Shown here one piece after another: positions 15,001 to 19,295 of a stretch of 57,886 nt of DNA. The translations under genes were made by a program, and so were the position numbers. The notes under the pieces were generated by a model. It was not told the DNA's origin, ran no database searches, and was given only the letters and a program-made list of their open reading frames with translations. Each line of letters starts with the position of its first letter. Position 1 is the first letter of the stretch. The stretch is from Verrucomicrobiia bacterium (GTDB lineage Bacteria; Omnitrophota; Omnitrophia; Omnitrophales; Aquincolibacteriaceae): NCBI GenBank assembly GCA_035495615.1, contig DATJFP010000099.1, positions 1 through 57,886 of the forward strand, written 5' to 3'.

Positions 15001-16444
15001 GGACGAGACGATTCTGCCGGCGATCCAGCCCCGGGACGTGCTCGTCAATCCGAGCGGCAGGATTTTAATCGTGATGAGCGTGGAAACCCGCAAGAGCGGG
15101 CTCATCTTCTTCCTTCGCGACAGCCAGTACAATTTTGACATGACGCAGGCCGCGAAGCTGGCGAGCGGGTACGACCGCATCATTCCGGAGCCGCGCGGCG
15201 AATTGCGCGCGCAGGAAGCTCAGAAAGAACCGGCCGAAGGGAAAGCCCCGCAGCCCGCGGCCGTTCCCCGGCAGCAGCAAGCGCCCCGGAACGAATTGAG
15301 GCCGGCGGCGCAGGAACAGGACCTGCTGCCGCTTTTCCTGCCGGGGACCGATGTGGCCCAGGTGGTGGGGGAAAAACTGAGGCAGCATTCCGGCATCAAG
15401 CAGATCGAAGAGGAATTGTCGGCCAAGGCAGGCCTGGAACGAGACAAGGCGCAGGAACTCGTCGCGGCATTCCTGGCGGAAGTCAATCAGGCCATGACGG
15501 TCACGCCCACGCTGGACGAACTGGTGGAAAAAGTTTTCGAAGGCCGCTTCACCAATCGCCTCGAAGCCCTGCTGCGCGAGAAGCGCGACGAAATGGCAAA
15601 GACGAGTCCCGCGCGGGCCCTGGACGCGTCCGCGGCGCGCGCCTTGTCCGCGCAGATCGTGCCTCAGCTCGTGGAACGGCTGCGGGGCGTGATCAGCTCC
15701 GGGCTCATGGCCGGCGAAGTGCTGGCCGGAGGACGTCCCGGAATTTCGCTTACGGCCGCGACGCCGGAAGTGCGGTTCCTTTTGAACGCGCGAGATCCGG
15801 CCTTTTACAACGCGGCTTATCAGGAACTCCGGCGGAAGAATCCGTCGCTGCCCGCGGGCAACCTGGTTTCGGAAACCTTCGGCGCGAACGAGGCGTGGTA
15901 CCTGTCCGCGGATTATCTCAAGGCGGGCACGGCTGCGGAAGAGGCTTTGGTCAAGCGCGACCTGCAGGAACAGTTCGACGCGCGCGGCGTTCCGCTCACC
16001 ATTGGCTACACGATCGGCACGCCGCAGGAAAAGATCGCGATCCAGCTCGCCAAGATTTTGTCCAAGGCGCTCGCGGTCGGGCGCCGGTTCGGCGAGACCA
16101 TGCAGTCGCGCAAGCTGGGTTACGACCTGAAGACCGCGGAAAATCCGCGGCTGCTCATGACCATGGACGAGCATCTGCAGCTGTCGACCCGCGACAATCT
16201 GGAAAAGGCCAAGGCCATGGTGGGAAGCGAGGGCTATATCAGCGCCGAGACGCTTTCGCGGAAAGAGTACCTCATGCTCGCGGAGCTGGTCTTCAATTCC
16301 GCGTACCTCTACAAGCAGCTGAAAGAAAAGGACGGCTACGCCTTCGGCGTCATGGACGAGGAAGTCTTCAACGGCTTCATGGCCTTCCTCCGGGACCTCG
16401 GCAATACCGAAATTGCCCGCGAGCGCGTGAAGGCCGCGGCGTAA
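2..16444 (+). CDS. Giant multidomain protein with [K/R]xELR linkers (5' end outside window)
   Basis: This is the 3' part of a gene of at least 5480 codons. The frame is open to the left edge; a GTG at 83 is available but the reading frame continues upstream of it, so the true start is outside. Visible domains in order are: an M48-type metallopeptidase (HELSH at 617-631), a long helical region, a UbiB/ABC1 kinase-like domain (4640-5900), a GNAT-like domain, a possible phosphoribosyltransferase fold, a PPM phosphatase, a repeated unnamed module, a kinase-like fold, an HD-GYP-like domain, a nucleotidyltransferase, the second module copy and an unrecognised C-terminal domain. Segments are separated by [K/R]-x-E-[L/M]-R motifs at 119, 7100, 7706, 8774, 10901, 10946, 12164, 13052, 14372, 15194 and 15287. 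No membrane segment or cell-wall anchor is obvious. A role as a polyprotein or multi-enzyme assembly is inference. The reading frame is intact throughout, with no frameshift seen. Confidence 0.93.
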   Translation, partial: RPAVARINTTEDEAAFYYGLPEEFVYRVDAAEDFKEQGPRGEMRAAAEEIPAPASHRSSGIDFTRTQPVSATGKNNAFFGEEARSSQKSSDQIERELDEMVGASHERMGREYGFLARDKSPEITRVYESFDRLVAGYNRLAQMQGLPLYRGKLFIVDSEDVNAFVYAGHDDVYFHMGMLRAMERYTQLPGVTAKMTEELVASVLAHELSHVMQLSSYEGLSVAKGRGREESAMFALKRNAEYDADRNAITVMTLAGYSPREMVTALEFLARITPESTAEHSLSDHPHPKLRLRELQRHIQDARLVTATWGLALHPFERPGAFTDLKTGHLAPSLPNTAAQLDEAAGRVSSARELTEVGRVADEKARLGRVRKIADTPSGRDLFSFFVFAGNMMNAANDLAMRLAYNENRESAPAIKMDPIGAHILEDLKPEDLALLTKDSGDLTSKEKDKIAELWKMTAAGAARVLGVMKTQLLSGETTSQMTAERREAAIKALTLMADHFKRATSVFANHVWDTAAEPPTQAQITDMFLDGRSAEAIQLLTRVPVAVYATVGRTTLDEAASVSRSGVTVSGQLERGDSAFYRQNVSLDSTATPADRQRALDAARYAWMAEVMTSVVGKVHAGIFREKWADKLESLLPELPAPLTTGETARDGETLTQARAVTRGFFINNKVSRGKDADLFFAYAGPVLLPEASQIRSPIYQAEKGLRDPTLVLGRREGLERQDPYFEMINNADVPGEILIREWEERGSAAGFDLAELFRRHLAPYSRSFRKKIISEMMYSMTQSVRYDQRRAGILFDIFLENVGSADAYALMSEYLSVVEPSEFKSTRVSKSKEASLEWLREIADTIKNKLLPMRAPGGNMISATLAEHYLTAVTAILELEGRTPESLTPDEAFGIIEPLSRHVLLSMEVTKPQTGMRDPYAKEEHDPRLGLYSREWTAPNDVMPAKIDTANIDEMPVAFFKGPSSVFAQRLFSQTLKLDRKKLQQIARNQTDLLENASNSPVRKVGRFAVPRIGEAAGFLTLLNGTIAAKIAAELLSLPAANFQSGLRFTAEKQPMATQRVNAEVKKLTFEEFAADIQRSAAGREDAFYPAFYRALSEGFVKVNTLLGDEREGSNLFFWRLAAGRPDDFPLYRDMMDSPPNVNTNPDLRKARPNPESYLRAASRFLPFRGSKDRLFKAYLRAHAGDRQTLLRADRHPDPAAMVGQLAETLDSATLFRDGFLDLWERQLFPEMHANSSITSSRLADLPNDFSDEKADDFMSDSIVEVPLEWANLAKTDFRKFDRARGQKLLEFYAAAIPLIMDPQRQARFGATAMKIWKALNPDAGFQEEAGAIQRFLPQPSQFRDEALDALFNHHDIPSVSVPHSAIVQAQRLYSYYHKLEYDAELTNADALYQALQSLLSPSSRQDRKDLFLWMLSSKSPVPSVVTGAREKYNVVFDDLPEHRRYAPKSVQREMVLNMLTGENGLLRPRSQQDVETRREFLGSLFDHFFPVSENRPHKSGISNEVLALVRRMFILSMEAHDEGRGAAIIQDLMEMENRLEFMPFGERLAVLLGTLGPVGIKIGQILSENERLVPNARLREQLGHLRGNAQELSKVAVLEALLAAGLSLDRIRLGRRLGSASMKQVHAGQYLDDNGVWQDVVFKVLRPALTRTVESDLNVVAAVLADAEVLAGIRTLMPEFSPDAIVAKIRLMIEQEKNLVLEAENTDKLDRAVRSYAGPSRLGAFVPGILVHTESVIVEQRVQGLEMSAWPSGGFFESWRVGRELGQRGIARDAARQIQKLTRGAIVKELRRRFLDQVFVQGVFHADPHAGNIMVSAQGLAFIDTGLIGTLNPAQREGAKELTKGILLQDEDRTLAAVRAILAAEGAAMSDPDRTREAVRRAFKTHGRDLAGLLNSLAAILAREGGDAGKTVAAFLKAFTQGLWFMPISLGTLRDIAAATGMTSGEFYRAAWSTGVSNAVAFPGRVLSEAGKGLVNGWRAVQEKAAEMFQQRRGLTLMRRTQSGLRGVLGVFRKSAEEPAPQLLKNNITPQAKLLPVPAAGQTVFKPAASLKIQYSKVTLGEVAEDFPIPEGVRVDQLHDALGLFSKYYAAVSSLDENREGAWTVPYPSENEYNMLRSVLLAQGAALGKPPSSVSQKRYMSRDIVARTLTARQLEKLGGAENLILAGLFRFTAPQAAEAADRLTDLYLKGLEFEDALNPLDSPEGTPPEPRASALENNFTVTPKAKPRDWADDDRKIALPTRPAQNVRWIQQKEEGEVPEFALTPSLRGQLAQYADMLDLRQPGTAVNLFDPGTGQPQSGIVAIREKYSRDENALTIRIEVHHESGQSVVMRFTDKGYAEFIKQNSRSRPAAFEVTRYAAASARAELRQDEGLSVLTDEEANQKAQPRPLDASELSVRDQILAISRYWAEKLGVSLFRQTDYDKVINRDTQKLSRVALAGNKVLGFILVTPLKDGPSIHWDASVSARPFGGTAVYGWNFMKHPANANARFGRDMFHELAKNILADNAVLDKRFVGDVEDIPSNQPLLAYYRRLGLERVGEIEEGGRRFIRVAVDADTLLRNTAPVRAELRSDSAVPAQAPDVSQRLPEALRGVPLALDQGFWSNFRGESWLAQLFEGDLSWMKSPGIQRFLGDPARATYALLDDGERDVFRQHAGELYERMQRLTLEHFDNAMGSGDENLFLMLLATGRDTFFLENEQRAEDLDRAAAAVGRAFQAVQARHPGSVLVGIGAYPAWILKTLELTEPSLGYGIRELAFSGDDVPSPEALEQYASYLDNEVRLDLEAIVKSNAKIVLADTVLQGRAAKVIIKDVFAKILARRSGMSEAEALAALNGKIELINISDDSFTRPEALQYLEREGIRIPSTVVNVGRQLQTYLDHNPFADRLVPYYAAGQWLKPPAKGVSIMGSVMQFLLMDVLIERGRAELRSQQASTPAPGAYSKEWYAAQGIDFHSIVTSRASGNYQDRHGTREIKVEGIPHGKGRLLFVADGFGGSEKVSEWVRDRLMNTDIFEEMLKRNHGDLQRALLELILNLGQEAADVVAQLGIPDGDKAPGSTLSILYLPSDEAAAYTAVLGDSPIVILDQNRDRIFSSVKQSMRNVLTHFLGGSSASNPKHHSAAIDRIDIPDAASFFLLASDGIYNRDETSYTVNPGTPSEASYHDLLQASGMHFETQDASQVSAQAVAEFARNTIGSIDDISVLIHEAKLPEGLAPQAPVPGAPTAREIFLKFEALKNEAMSKKISNLKAEAEELRRLAGQIRALGDETRYKDAARLVEVRAALFEAGEKDDPEAEVQALFREAQMLGSPLSFLEEFEKVQASVVGQGKAAKIVKGIEDKNAAITADTTLAQLVEQTAGWIVTGSVSFSKDQLVRLHQIWEEAFRPRINLPEMTRQPVGAAEAGYLVAGQVLEDADGNIYVVRSVVPRADNTKAYVLQDSPISTKNISEAIAATQGFTVIVPPGQKVDLTEFGKLARDLLGGKQAESQRNETLAEALARVQARDYSDFKLGKGASMASETQILDQFVGLMQKAGEVFVQGDDAKSAAEFEKVLSFFEFAVHLSGIENAVILGKLLTAVKKVPPAEKFKGTWSQRLFAAIANGREGEPVDSRVESWHEYLDTSKVRIMFEGATFKAKPELRTSSPEGQKQARAELRAEEPHREVEVELDSAAFIQEMRAAWRAEAVPVAERKRLTSLAERLRITVSVPQSQTQNPTPEDLKKMPAYIILRDLFSPILPEQREEGKPVSRLLNLLSNARNEPGLPEPQSLHYRVREFGMEYLGEGMHRVVDQIAVTETNGKTTAFTASYYHEVNGDEVQRAESEQDDLKLIFNEPALQGLRPHFQRPLGVSLIMGEEENRLVAYKLYKEGRAYVDLFGQYLSPAQFGEAENAEARLLRDLFRQLGTLAARVAVDSQGGYLPDNHLGNTVAKVSDFKASGVAVVDFEGGLIRTKKLAQRADLVLEPVLSLRRRMIMAKAPESDRQKTQPLAVAYITAFLASFYEVKAADVQPLVESAYAAARVAQAESSQDFDKALKQAFNTVDVRLAGTQRLNQLTGQKSELRAEPPKDTGVFVGKSRLRYAPDRAAKNSEIQTPQEIEDALQALQDSLIDQEYPRDSDLSRNREIRDYLNRHQGGVAEVAIFLADIYGLDAEETQLLGVAALFHDIGKVFMPYSTVFSERPFNTLTEKEKVNLAGEMSNHVLEGVLMLNEFRATLANKIGQDRMAQIIDAVNDHHENWNGTGYFERSGEKGEISRWGSLLRIADTVQAMREERLYQTEQDRSANQYGDGRYYPEFIFKVLLGPAYERPRVEAFLRKIARGDDAARQLAYALHFEGKEIDRFIKAAAAALNPAPKSELRQVEAESPAGKVMLTLDNGGILENIHQLGVQYNVAVAFAGGTARRMLLGKDPLTRHSDVDLMIMPSPGDPHEVDDRIKLFQKALSEKYPDLSFDILNFTKEQRFSPPFNRFVQERPATLDRFYAVKGTRGWSAGDEARGAYFSDLREGRLRFVGATPRNHLNNDTLLRFMRLAAEYPEMKIDPDSWQEVLQFVAETHPDNKFQKLSASLDQFFGRLDMDFVSRKGSPEFKTLVKIFKHARSPQDALDVLKRAGTPERNLATIFGQYVDLEALAALYQKGMPDPEPAAFDRIFKGDFLQHPYARPGITSKEFAVFKSGDLFSGKTDEKSLRVRQALAVFLERETGAWLKKSDDLRADERAFYRFELTLIISGLRDMWSGRETRWLLNLKPYVSEAFYRHLETHTGQIAEAIDKEVYENLLDYYMRSGWEGAAAQPGQRQELRAGTQDSRPQNLKQAQALFTEAEGIDLMSEEAGGRVGRLKEIVAEMKKLAQSGRILEMGRILEIRVEAYDAIAALDLNKIARLYGEAIQLGAKQRVLDEISYQNRRALAGINKKERAEEAAQPAVKAKPAIEDPAVFLEEWNGIRGHAAEPAVSLADLVAEMDAWQKKVLQHPHFKDGEVRGRIETEWQEALAAKISQPGYTRQPVDETILPAIQPRDVLVNPSGRILIVMSVETRKSGLIFFLRDSQYNFDMTQAAKLASGYDRIIPEPRGELRAQEAQKEPAEGKAPQPAAVPRQQQAPRNELRPAAQEQDLLPLFLPGTDVAQVVGEKLRQHSGIKQIEEELSAKAGLERDKAQELVAAFLAEVNQAMTVTPTLDELVEKVFEGRFTNRLEALLREKRDEMAKTSPARALDASAARALSAQIVPQLVERLRGVISSGLMAGEVLAGGRPGISLTAATPEVRFLLNARDPAFYNAAYQELRRKNPSLPAGNLVSETFGANEAWYLSADYLKAGTAAEEALVKRDLQEQFDARGVPLTIGYTIGTPQEKIAIQLAKILSKALAVGRRFGETMQSRKLGYDLKTAENPRLLMTMDEHLQLSTRDNLEKAKAMVGSEGYISAETLSRKEYLMLAELVFNSAYLYKQLKEKDGYAFGVMDEEVFNGFMAFLRDLGNTEIARERVKAAA
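350..900 (+). other. Domain: M48-family zinc metallopeptidase-like
   Basis: The segment contains the zinc motif HELSH (617-631) in a hydrophobic helix, followed about 30 residues later by EYDADRNA (starting 722), which matches the third-ligand ExxxD helix of M48 peptidases. A DHPHPKLRLREL stretch near 855-885 resembles the 'HP....R' element that closes M48 domains. The catalytic residues look intact. As the only protease recognised in the giant protein, it is the obvious candidate for cutting the linkers, but nothing in the sequence proves that. Confidence 0.8.
4640..5900 (+). other. Domain: UbiB/ABC1 (AarF)-type atypical kinase-like
   Basis: The UbiB-specific KxGQ motif is present in GIKIGQILS (about 4683-4710). 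It is followed by a degenerate nucleotide loop (LGSASMKQVHAG, near 4860), a catalytic loop FHADPHAGNIM (about 5418-5450) and a metal-binding FIDTGLIG (about 5474-5497). These are hallmarks of the ABC1/ADCK/UbiB family, normally a membrane-associated protein for ubiquinone synthesis. A UbiB domain inside a giant chain without adjacent ubiquinone genes is unusual; its substrate is unknown. Confidence 0.85.
7115..7705 (+). other. Domain: GNAT-like N-acetyltransferase
   Basis: This 197-residue segment lies between two RAELR linkers. It has a VALAGNKVLGFILV strand pair followed by a C-terminal NQPLLAYYRRLGLERVGE element near 7580-7630, which matches the 'N..a..fY.klGF' end of GNAT folds. The acetyl-CoA pyrophosphate loop is not obvious, so activity is uncertain. 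Confidence 0.5.
7721..8773 (+). other. Domain: possible phosphoribosyltransferase-like fold
   Basis: A 351-residue segment between two RAELR linkers. The strand-loop SVLVGIGAYPAWILKTLE (near 8180) and the later KIVLADTVLQGRAAKVI (near 8384-8434) have the spacing and look of a PRTase fold, the second resembling a PRPP loop (hydrophobic strand, acidic residue, T/G loop). The loop is not canonical, so this is a weak structural guess. Confidence 0.3.
8860..9640 (+). other. Domain: PPM (PP2C)-type protein phosphatase
   Basis: All main PPM motifs are visible in order: RLLFVADGFGGSE (metal-binding Asp and GG, about 8957-8990), GSTLSILYL (about 9169), YTAVLGDSPIVIL (about 9215), FFLLASDGIYNR (about 9400-9430) and SIDDISVLI (about 9583-9610). 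The metal-coordinating aspartates appear conserved, so a Mn/Mg-dependent Ser/Thr phosphatase activity is plausible. Confidence 0.85.
9661..10400 (+). repeat. Internal protein module, copy 1
   Basis: A helical region followed by a mixed alpha/beta region that is repeated in diverged form at 14411-15190. Shared anchors, copy 1 versus copy 2, are ARLVEVRAALFEA / GRILEIRVEAYDA, LFREAQMLG / LYGEAIQLG, LAQLV / LADLV, TRQPV / TRQPV, GNIYVVRSV / GRILIVMSV and VLQDS / FLRDS. I do not recognise the module. Similarity is at protein level only. Confidence 0.65.
10961..12163 (+). other. Domain: protein-kinase-like/phosphotransferase fold
   Basis: A 401-residue segment between ELR linkers. A glycine-containing start (FGMEYLGEGMHRVVDQIAV, about 11310-11370) and a catalytic-loop-like YLPDNHLGN (about 11747-11772) followed by VAVVDFEGG (about 11807-11833) match the D...N and D-F-G-like elements of kinase-like phosphotransferases. 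The beta-3 lysine is not clear. The substrate is unknown. Confidence 0.5.
12179..13051 (+). other. Domain: HD-GYP-like phosphohydrolase
   Basis: A 291-residue segment between KSELR linkers. It carries FHDIGK (about 12479-12496), a downstream NHVLEG histidine (about 12587), DHHENWNGTGY (about 12689-12721) close to the HHE..DG.GYP signature, and RIADTVQAMR (about 12773). This is the HD/HD-GYP metal-dependent phosphohydrolase pattern with GTGYF in place of GxGYP. A cyclic-di-nucleotide substrate is possible but not shown. Confidence 0.75.
13067..14371 (+). other. Domain: nucleotidyltransferase-like
   Basis: A 435-residue segment between linkers. AFAGGTARRML (about 13170-13203) followed by HSDVDLMI (about 13231-13254) is the GG...DxD signature of the polymerase-beta-type nucleotidyltransferase fold, as in minimal NTases or CCA/poly(A) polymerases. 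The rest is helical and unrecognised. Confidence 0.6.
14411..15190 (+). repeat. Internal protein module, copy 2
   Basis: Second, diverged copy of the module at 9661-10400, with the same order of helical then alpha/beta parts and the identical TRQPV core. It occupies a segment of its own between linkers at 14372 and 15194, so its boundaries define the module better than copy 1 does. Confidence 0.65.
15302..16441 (+). other. C-terminal domain of giant protein, unrecognised
   Basis: The last 380 residues after the final RNELR linker. They are largely helical, with a compact motif region LTIGYTIGTPQEKIAIQLAK (about 15995-16053) and a tail ending in VKAAA. No sorting signal, hydrophobic tail or known catalytic motif is visible. 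Confidence 0.4.
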
Positions 16445-16448
16445 CCGA

Positions 16449-16499
16449 CGGCGGCTTCCTTGCCGCCGCGAGTTACGTACTCAGCCAACCAGGCTGAGT
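16449..16499. terminator. Two hairpins between convergent genes
   Basis: Stem 16449-16455 with 16462-16468 (7 bp, loop TTCCTT), then stem 16479-16486 with 16492-16499 (8 bp, loop AACCA). They lie just after the stop of the giant gene and before the convergent antiporter gene. There is no T-run, so intrinsic termination is uncertain. Confidence 0.4.
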
Positions 16500-16521
16500 G
16501 CCCAACCCTACGATTACGACA

Positions 16522-17805
16522 TCATCCCCTGAAAAAAATCCACCCAATCACGGCAAGGATCGGCAGCAGGATGGGCAGGCTGAAATTCAAAACGTACGCG
16601 AAGAAGCTCGGCGTTTTGACCTTGGCCTGATCGGCCATGGATTTAACCAGGAAATTGGGTCCGTTTCCAATGTACGTCATGGCCCCGAAGAAAACTGAGG
16701 CTACGCTGATGGCCTCTATATAGATAGGATGCTGTGCCAGGAGATAAGCCACTTCATGGCCCGCTGTCCCATGAACGGCCGCGCCGCCTTCCGCGGCGAA
16801 TATCCCGAGCGCCGCGCTGAGAAAATTCAAGTAGGTGGGCGCGTTGTCGAGGACGCTCGAAAGAATGCCGCTTCCCCAATAGAATTGCCCGGGGCTGTGG
16901 ATGCCGAGCTGGTCCGCGTAGCGTTCCAGCCATTCCAGCGCCGGAATCATGGTGGCAAAAATACCGACGAAAAGAAAGCCGACTTCTTTGATCGGCCCGA
17001 AACTGAAATCGTTGCTTTCGTGAATTTGTTTGGAAGTCATCTTGTAGGACAGCGCGGCCGCGGCGAGCATGATCGTCTCGCGCAGGAAAACCGGATGGTT
17101 CACGAAAACCGACCCGAGAATCATCAGGAGAAAAAAGACGTTTTGCCCGCCTTCGAATTTCCATTCTTCACCACGGCCCGTTTCCTTCGCCTGGACGTCC
17201 CGCGGGGCGCGGGCGAAATTGACGGCATCGAAGACAAAGAACACGGCCAGGAGAATGCCAAGTGCCAGCAGCCAGATCGGCCAGATTGCATTCATGACCC
17301 AGAAAAAAGGAACCCCTTTGAGATACCCGAGGAAGAGCGGGGGATCGCCAATGGGGGTGAGCCCGCCGCCCACGTTGCTTACGATAAAAATAAAGAATAC
17401 GACGTGAAACGCGGTGAGGCGGTATTTATTCATGCGCAGCCAGGGGCGGATCAGCACCATGGAGGCGCCTGTCGTGCCGAGAACGTTCGCCAGGACCGCG
17501 CCCACCATCAAAAAAAGCGTGTTGGCCAGCGGGGTGGCTTCGCCTTTGACCCGGATGTGGATGCCTCCGGACACGACAAAGAGCGATCCGATCAGGGAAA
17601 TGAAACTGAAATATTCATGCGCCGTGTGGAGAAGCGGCGACGGGTTGCGGAGCTGGAAAAGGTAATGCAGCACGACGATCAGACCGAGGCCGCACGAAAG
17701 AAAAACAAAGTTCTTTTCCCACCAGTGTTTCTGCGCCAGGGGAAGAATGGCGATGCAGCCGAGAAGGGTAACAAACGGAAGAGCCCAGAGAAGTTCGATA
17801 AGCAC
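16522..17805 (-). CDS. Sodium:proton antiporter/ion-transporter superfamily membrane protein
   Basis: A polytopic membrane protein of about 427 residues with roughly ten or more hydrophobic segments. It resembles the ion-transporter superfamily (NhaD/CitMHS-type): paired conserved elements such as GAVLANVLGTTGASMVLIRP and SNVGGGLTPIGDPPLFLG in the first half, and SSVLDNAPTYLNFLSAALG plus FFGAMTYIGNGPNFLVKSMA in the second half, give the typical inverted two-domain arrangement. It probably exchanges cations or carboxylates for protons across the inner membrane; the substrate is not decided by sequence. I chose the GTG at 17805 because an AAAGGTG ribosome site lies just upstream. A longer ATG start at 17874 would overlap a TATAAT box at 17864-17869. 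It is a single gene, convergent with the giant gene and divergent from the glycosyltransferase at 17910. Confidence 0.82.
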   Translation of the reverse strand: MLIELLWALPFVTLLGCIAILPLAQKHWWEKNFVFLSCGLGLIVVLHYLFQLRNPSPLLHTAHEYFSFISLIGSLFVVSGGIHIRVKGEATPLANTLFLMVGAVLANVLGTTGASMVLIRPWLRMNKYRLTAFHVVFFIFIVSNVGGGLTPIGDPPLFLGYLKGVPFFWVMNAIWPIWLLALGILLAVFFVFDAVNFARAPRDVQAKETGRGEEWKFEGGQNVFFLLMILGSVFVNHPVFLRETIMLAAAALSYKMTSKQIHESNDFSFGPIKEVGFLFVGIFATMIPALEWLERYADQLGIHSPGQFYWGSGILSSVLDNAPTYLNFLSAALGIFAAEGGAAVHGTAGHEVAYLLAQHPIYIEAISVASVFFGAMTYIGNGPNFLVKSMADQAKVKTPSFFAYVLNFSLPILLPILAVIGWIFFRG

Positions 17806-17863
17806 AAGAACACCTTTGTCGACGAGTTGATGAAAACAGGTGCAAAAACAGGGATGCAGCCGT

Positions 17864-17869
17864 ATTATA
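17864..17869 (-). promoter_or_regulatory. -10 box for the antiporter gene
   Basis: A perfect TATAAT on the minus strand, with TTGTTT 19 bases upstream as the best -35. It would start transcription near 17857, about 50 bases before the GTG at 17805, and argues against the upstream ATG. Confidence 0.4.
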
Positions 17870-17909
17870 GGCAAAACGTCCCGAACGCAAACAACTTTTG
17901 CGAGGATCG

Positions 17910-19295
17910 ATGGACTTTCCCCCCTTTCGAACCGCGGCTATCGTGACCTGTCACAACTACGGCGCTTTTCTTCCCGTATGCCTCGAAAGCCTTCTGAGGC
18001 AAACCGTTCCTTTTTCCGAAATCATTCTCGTCGATGACGCGTCGTCTGACGACACGGCCGCGGTGGCTTCGAGGTTCGCGGACCGCGTGCGTTATGTCCG
18101 TGTGGCGTTCCGGAATCCGGCGCTGGCGCGGCAAAAAGGCTTCGAGGAAAGCACGGCCGAATTCGTCGTCATGATCGACGCCGACGACTGGCTCGTGCCC
18201 GAGTTCAACGAAAAGCTGGGCGGCGCGCTGGCCGCGGATCCTTCGCTCGGATTCGCCTACTGCGGGGCGCATTACGCGGACCCGGAAGGCAAGTCGTCGC
18301 TTTATCCCGGCCGCGGCGAGTTTCCGCTGCAGCCGTATAACCCGCGCCTCCTGCGCTACCAGAACTACATCCCCAATTGCTCGCTCGTGCGCCGCCAGGC
18401 CTGGCTGGGCCAGGACCCGGCGCTTCCGTCCCTGGAGGACTGGGACCACTGGATCCGCATGGAGGCGCGGGGCTGGAAGGGCGCGCTTGTTCCGGAGAAG
18501 CTTTTCTATTACCGGCTGCACAACCGCAACCGCTCGCAGGAACGCTACTCCCTGAACTCTTCCGACGACCACTGGCGGGTGCGGGAAAAATATTTTTCCT
18601 ACGACCTTACGGTGATGTCGTTTTTTGAGCGCCCGGACTACGATGCCGCGGAAGTTTTCATTCGCGGCCTGGAGCGCATGCAAAAGCCCGCCTCAACGCA
18701 ATGGCTCTGGATCGACAATGCCCGCGACCGGGATTTCCACCACTTCCTCAAAGCGCGAAATCCGGGGACGCTGGTTTTTCCGCATGAGCCGCATTTCAGG
18801 TTCGGGAGAAAAGGCCATCGGCCGGGCATCGCGCGTCCCGAACACCGTTCGCGTCTCCTGCGGTTTGCGAGCAATTTCGTGGAAGGCCGTAAAATCCTTC
18901 TGATCGACGCCCGTTTCGTTCCCGACCCCGGGGCTCTCACGCAGCTTTTGGAGCATGCCGAGGCCTGGTCCGCGGACCTCCTCTGCGGGTGCTTTCAAAA
19001 GGCCGGAAGGGCGGGCGTGTTTCAGGAGGTTTCGCACCAGCCCGGGGAAAAGATCAAGAATTGCCGCGTGGATTCGGAGCGCTGGATGGTCTTTGCCGCG
19101 GGGATGGATTTTTTTCTGGCCGACACGCGGCTTTTCATGCAGTTTCCGCTGGCGCTGGAATGGCAGCGTTTTTCTTTCGGGGATTTGCCGGAGAGGACCG
19201 GGGCCTGGCTGTGGGAGAAAAACCTGCGCTGTTTCGTCGACGGTTCCGCGGTGGCGCGCGAAATTCCGTCGCTCGCTTTTTCGCGTCTGACCTAG
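17910..19295 (+). CDS. Family 2 glycosyltransferase with a second GT-A-like half
   Basis: The N-terminal half is a standard GT2 (GT-A fold): [34 protein letters not shown] and the metal-binding VMIDADDW, followed by [13 protein letters not shown] in the acceptor-side region. The C-terminal 200 residues contain [10 protein letters not shown] and [20 protein letters not shown], which look like the nucleotide-sugar strand and DxD-like region of a second, degenerate GT-A domain. It probably transfers a sugar during surface polysaccharide assembly at the cytoplasmic face. The ATG at 17910 has GAGG a few bases upstream; a TTG at 17898 is in frame but less likely. Its stop overlaps the convergent ABC ATPase stop (shared CTAG). 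Confidence 0.87.
   Translation: MDFPPFRTAAIVTCHNYGAFLPVCLESLLRQTVPFSEIILVDDASSDDTAAVASRFADRVRYVRVAFRNPALARQKGFEESTAEFVVMIDADDWLVPEFNEKLGGALAADPSLGFAYCGAHYADPEGKSSLYPGRGEFPLQPYNPRLLRYQNYIPNCSLVRRQAWLGQDPALPSLEDWDHWIRMEARGWKGALVPEKLFYYRLHNRNRSQERYSLNSSDDHWRVREKYFSYDLTVMSFFERPDYDAAEVFIRGLERMQKPASTQWLWIDNARDRDFHHFLKARNPGTLVFPHEPHFRFGRKGHRPGIARPEHRSRLLRFASNFVEGRKILLIDARFVPDPGALTQLLEHAEAWSADLLCGCFQKAGRAGVFQEVSHQPGEKIKNCRVDSERWMVFAAGMDFFLADTRLFMQFPLALEWQRFSFGDLPERTGAWLWEKNLRCFVDGSAVAREIPSLAFSRLT

Larger units (their letters stand above)
7100..15301 (+). repeat. Dispersed [K/R]-x-E-L-R linker motifs in the giant protein
   Basis: Five-residue motifs lie at 7100-7114, 7706-7720, 8774-8788 and 10946-10960 (all RAELR), 10901-10915 (KPELR), 12164-12178 and 13052-13066 (KSELR), 14372-14386 (RQELR), 15194-15208 (RGELR) and 15287-15301 (RNELR); RGEMR at 119-133 is a further match. 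Leucine is encoded by ctg, ctc or ttg and the final arginine by cgg, cgc or agg, so conservation is at peptide level. They fall between domains, often in Pro/Gln/Ala-rich stretches, and twice occur as close pairs (10901/10946 and 15194/15287). Confidence 0.8.

Noticed and set aside
2-16444. Giant gene as an adhesin or S-layer protein
   Set aside because: No tandem beta repeats, cadherin/Ig-like, RTX or cell-wall anchor patterns are seen; the visible domains are enzymatic.
16729-17946. 405-codon plus-strand frame over the antiporter gene
   Set aside because: It is the antisense of a clear polytopic membrane protein; its product is charged and featureless.
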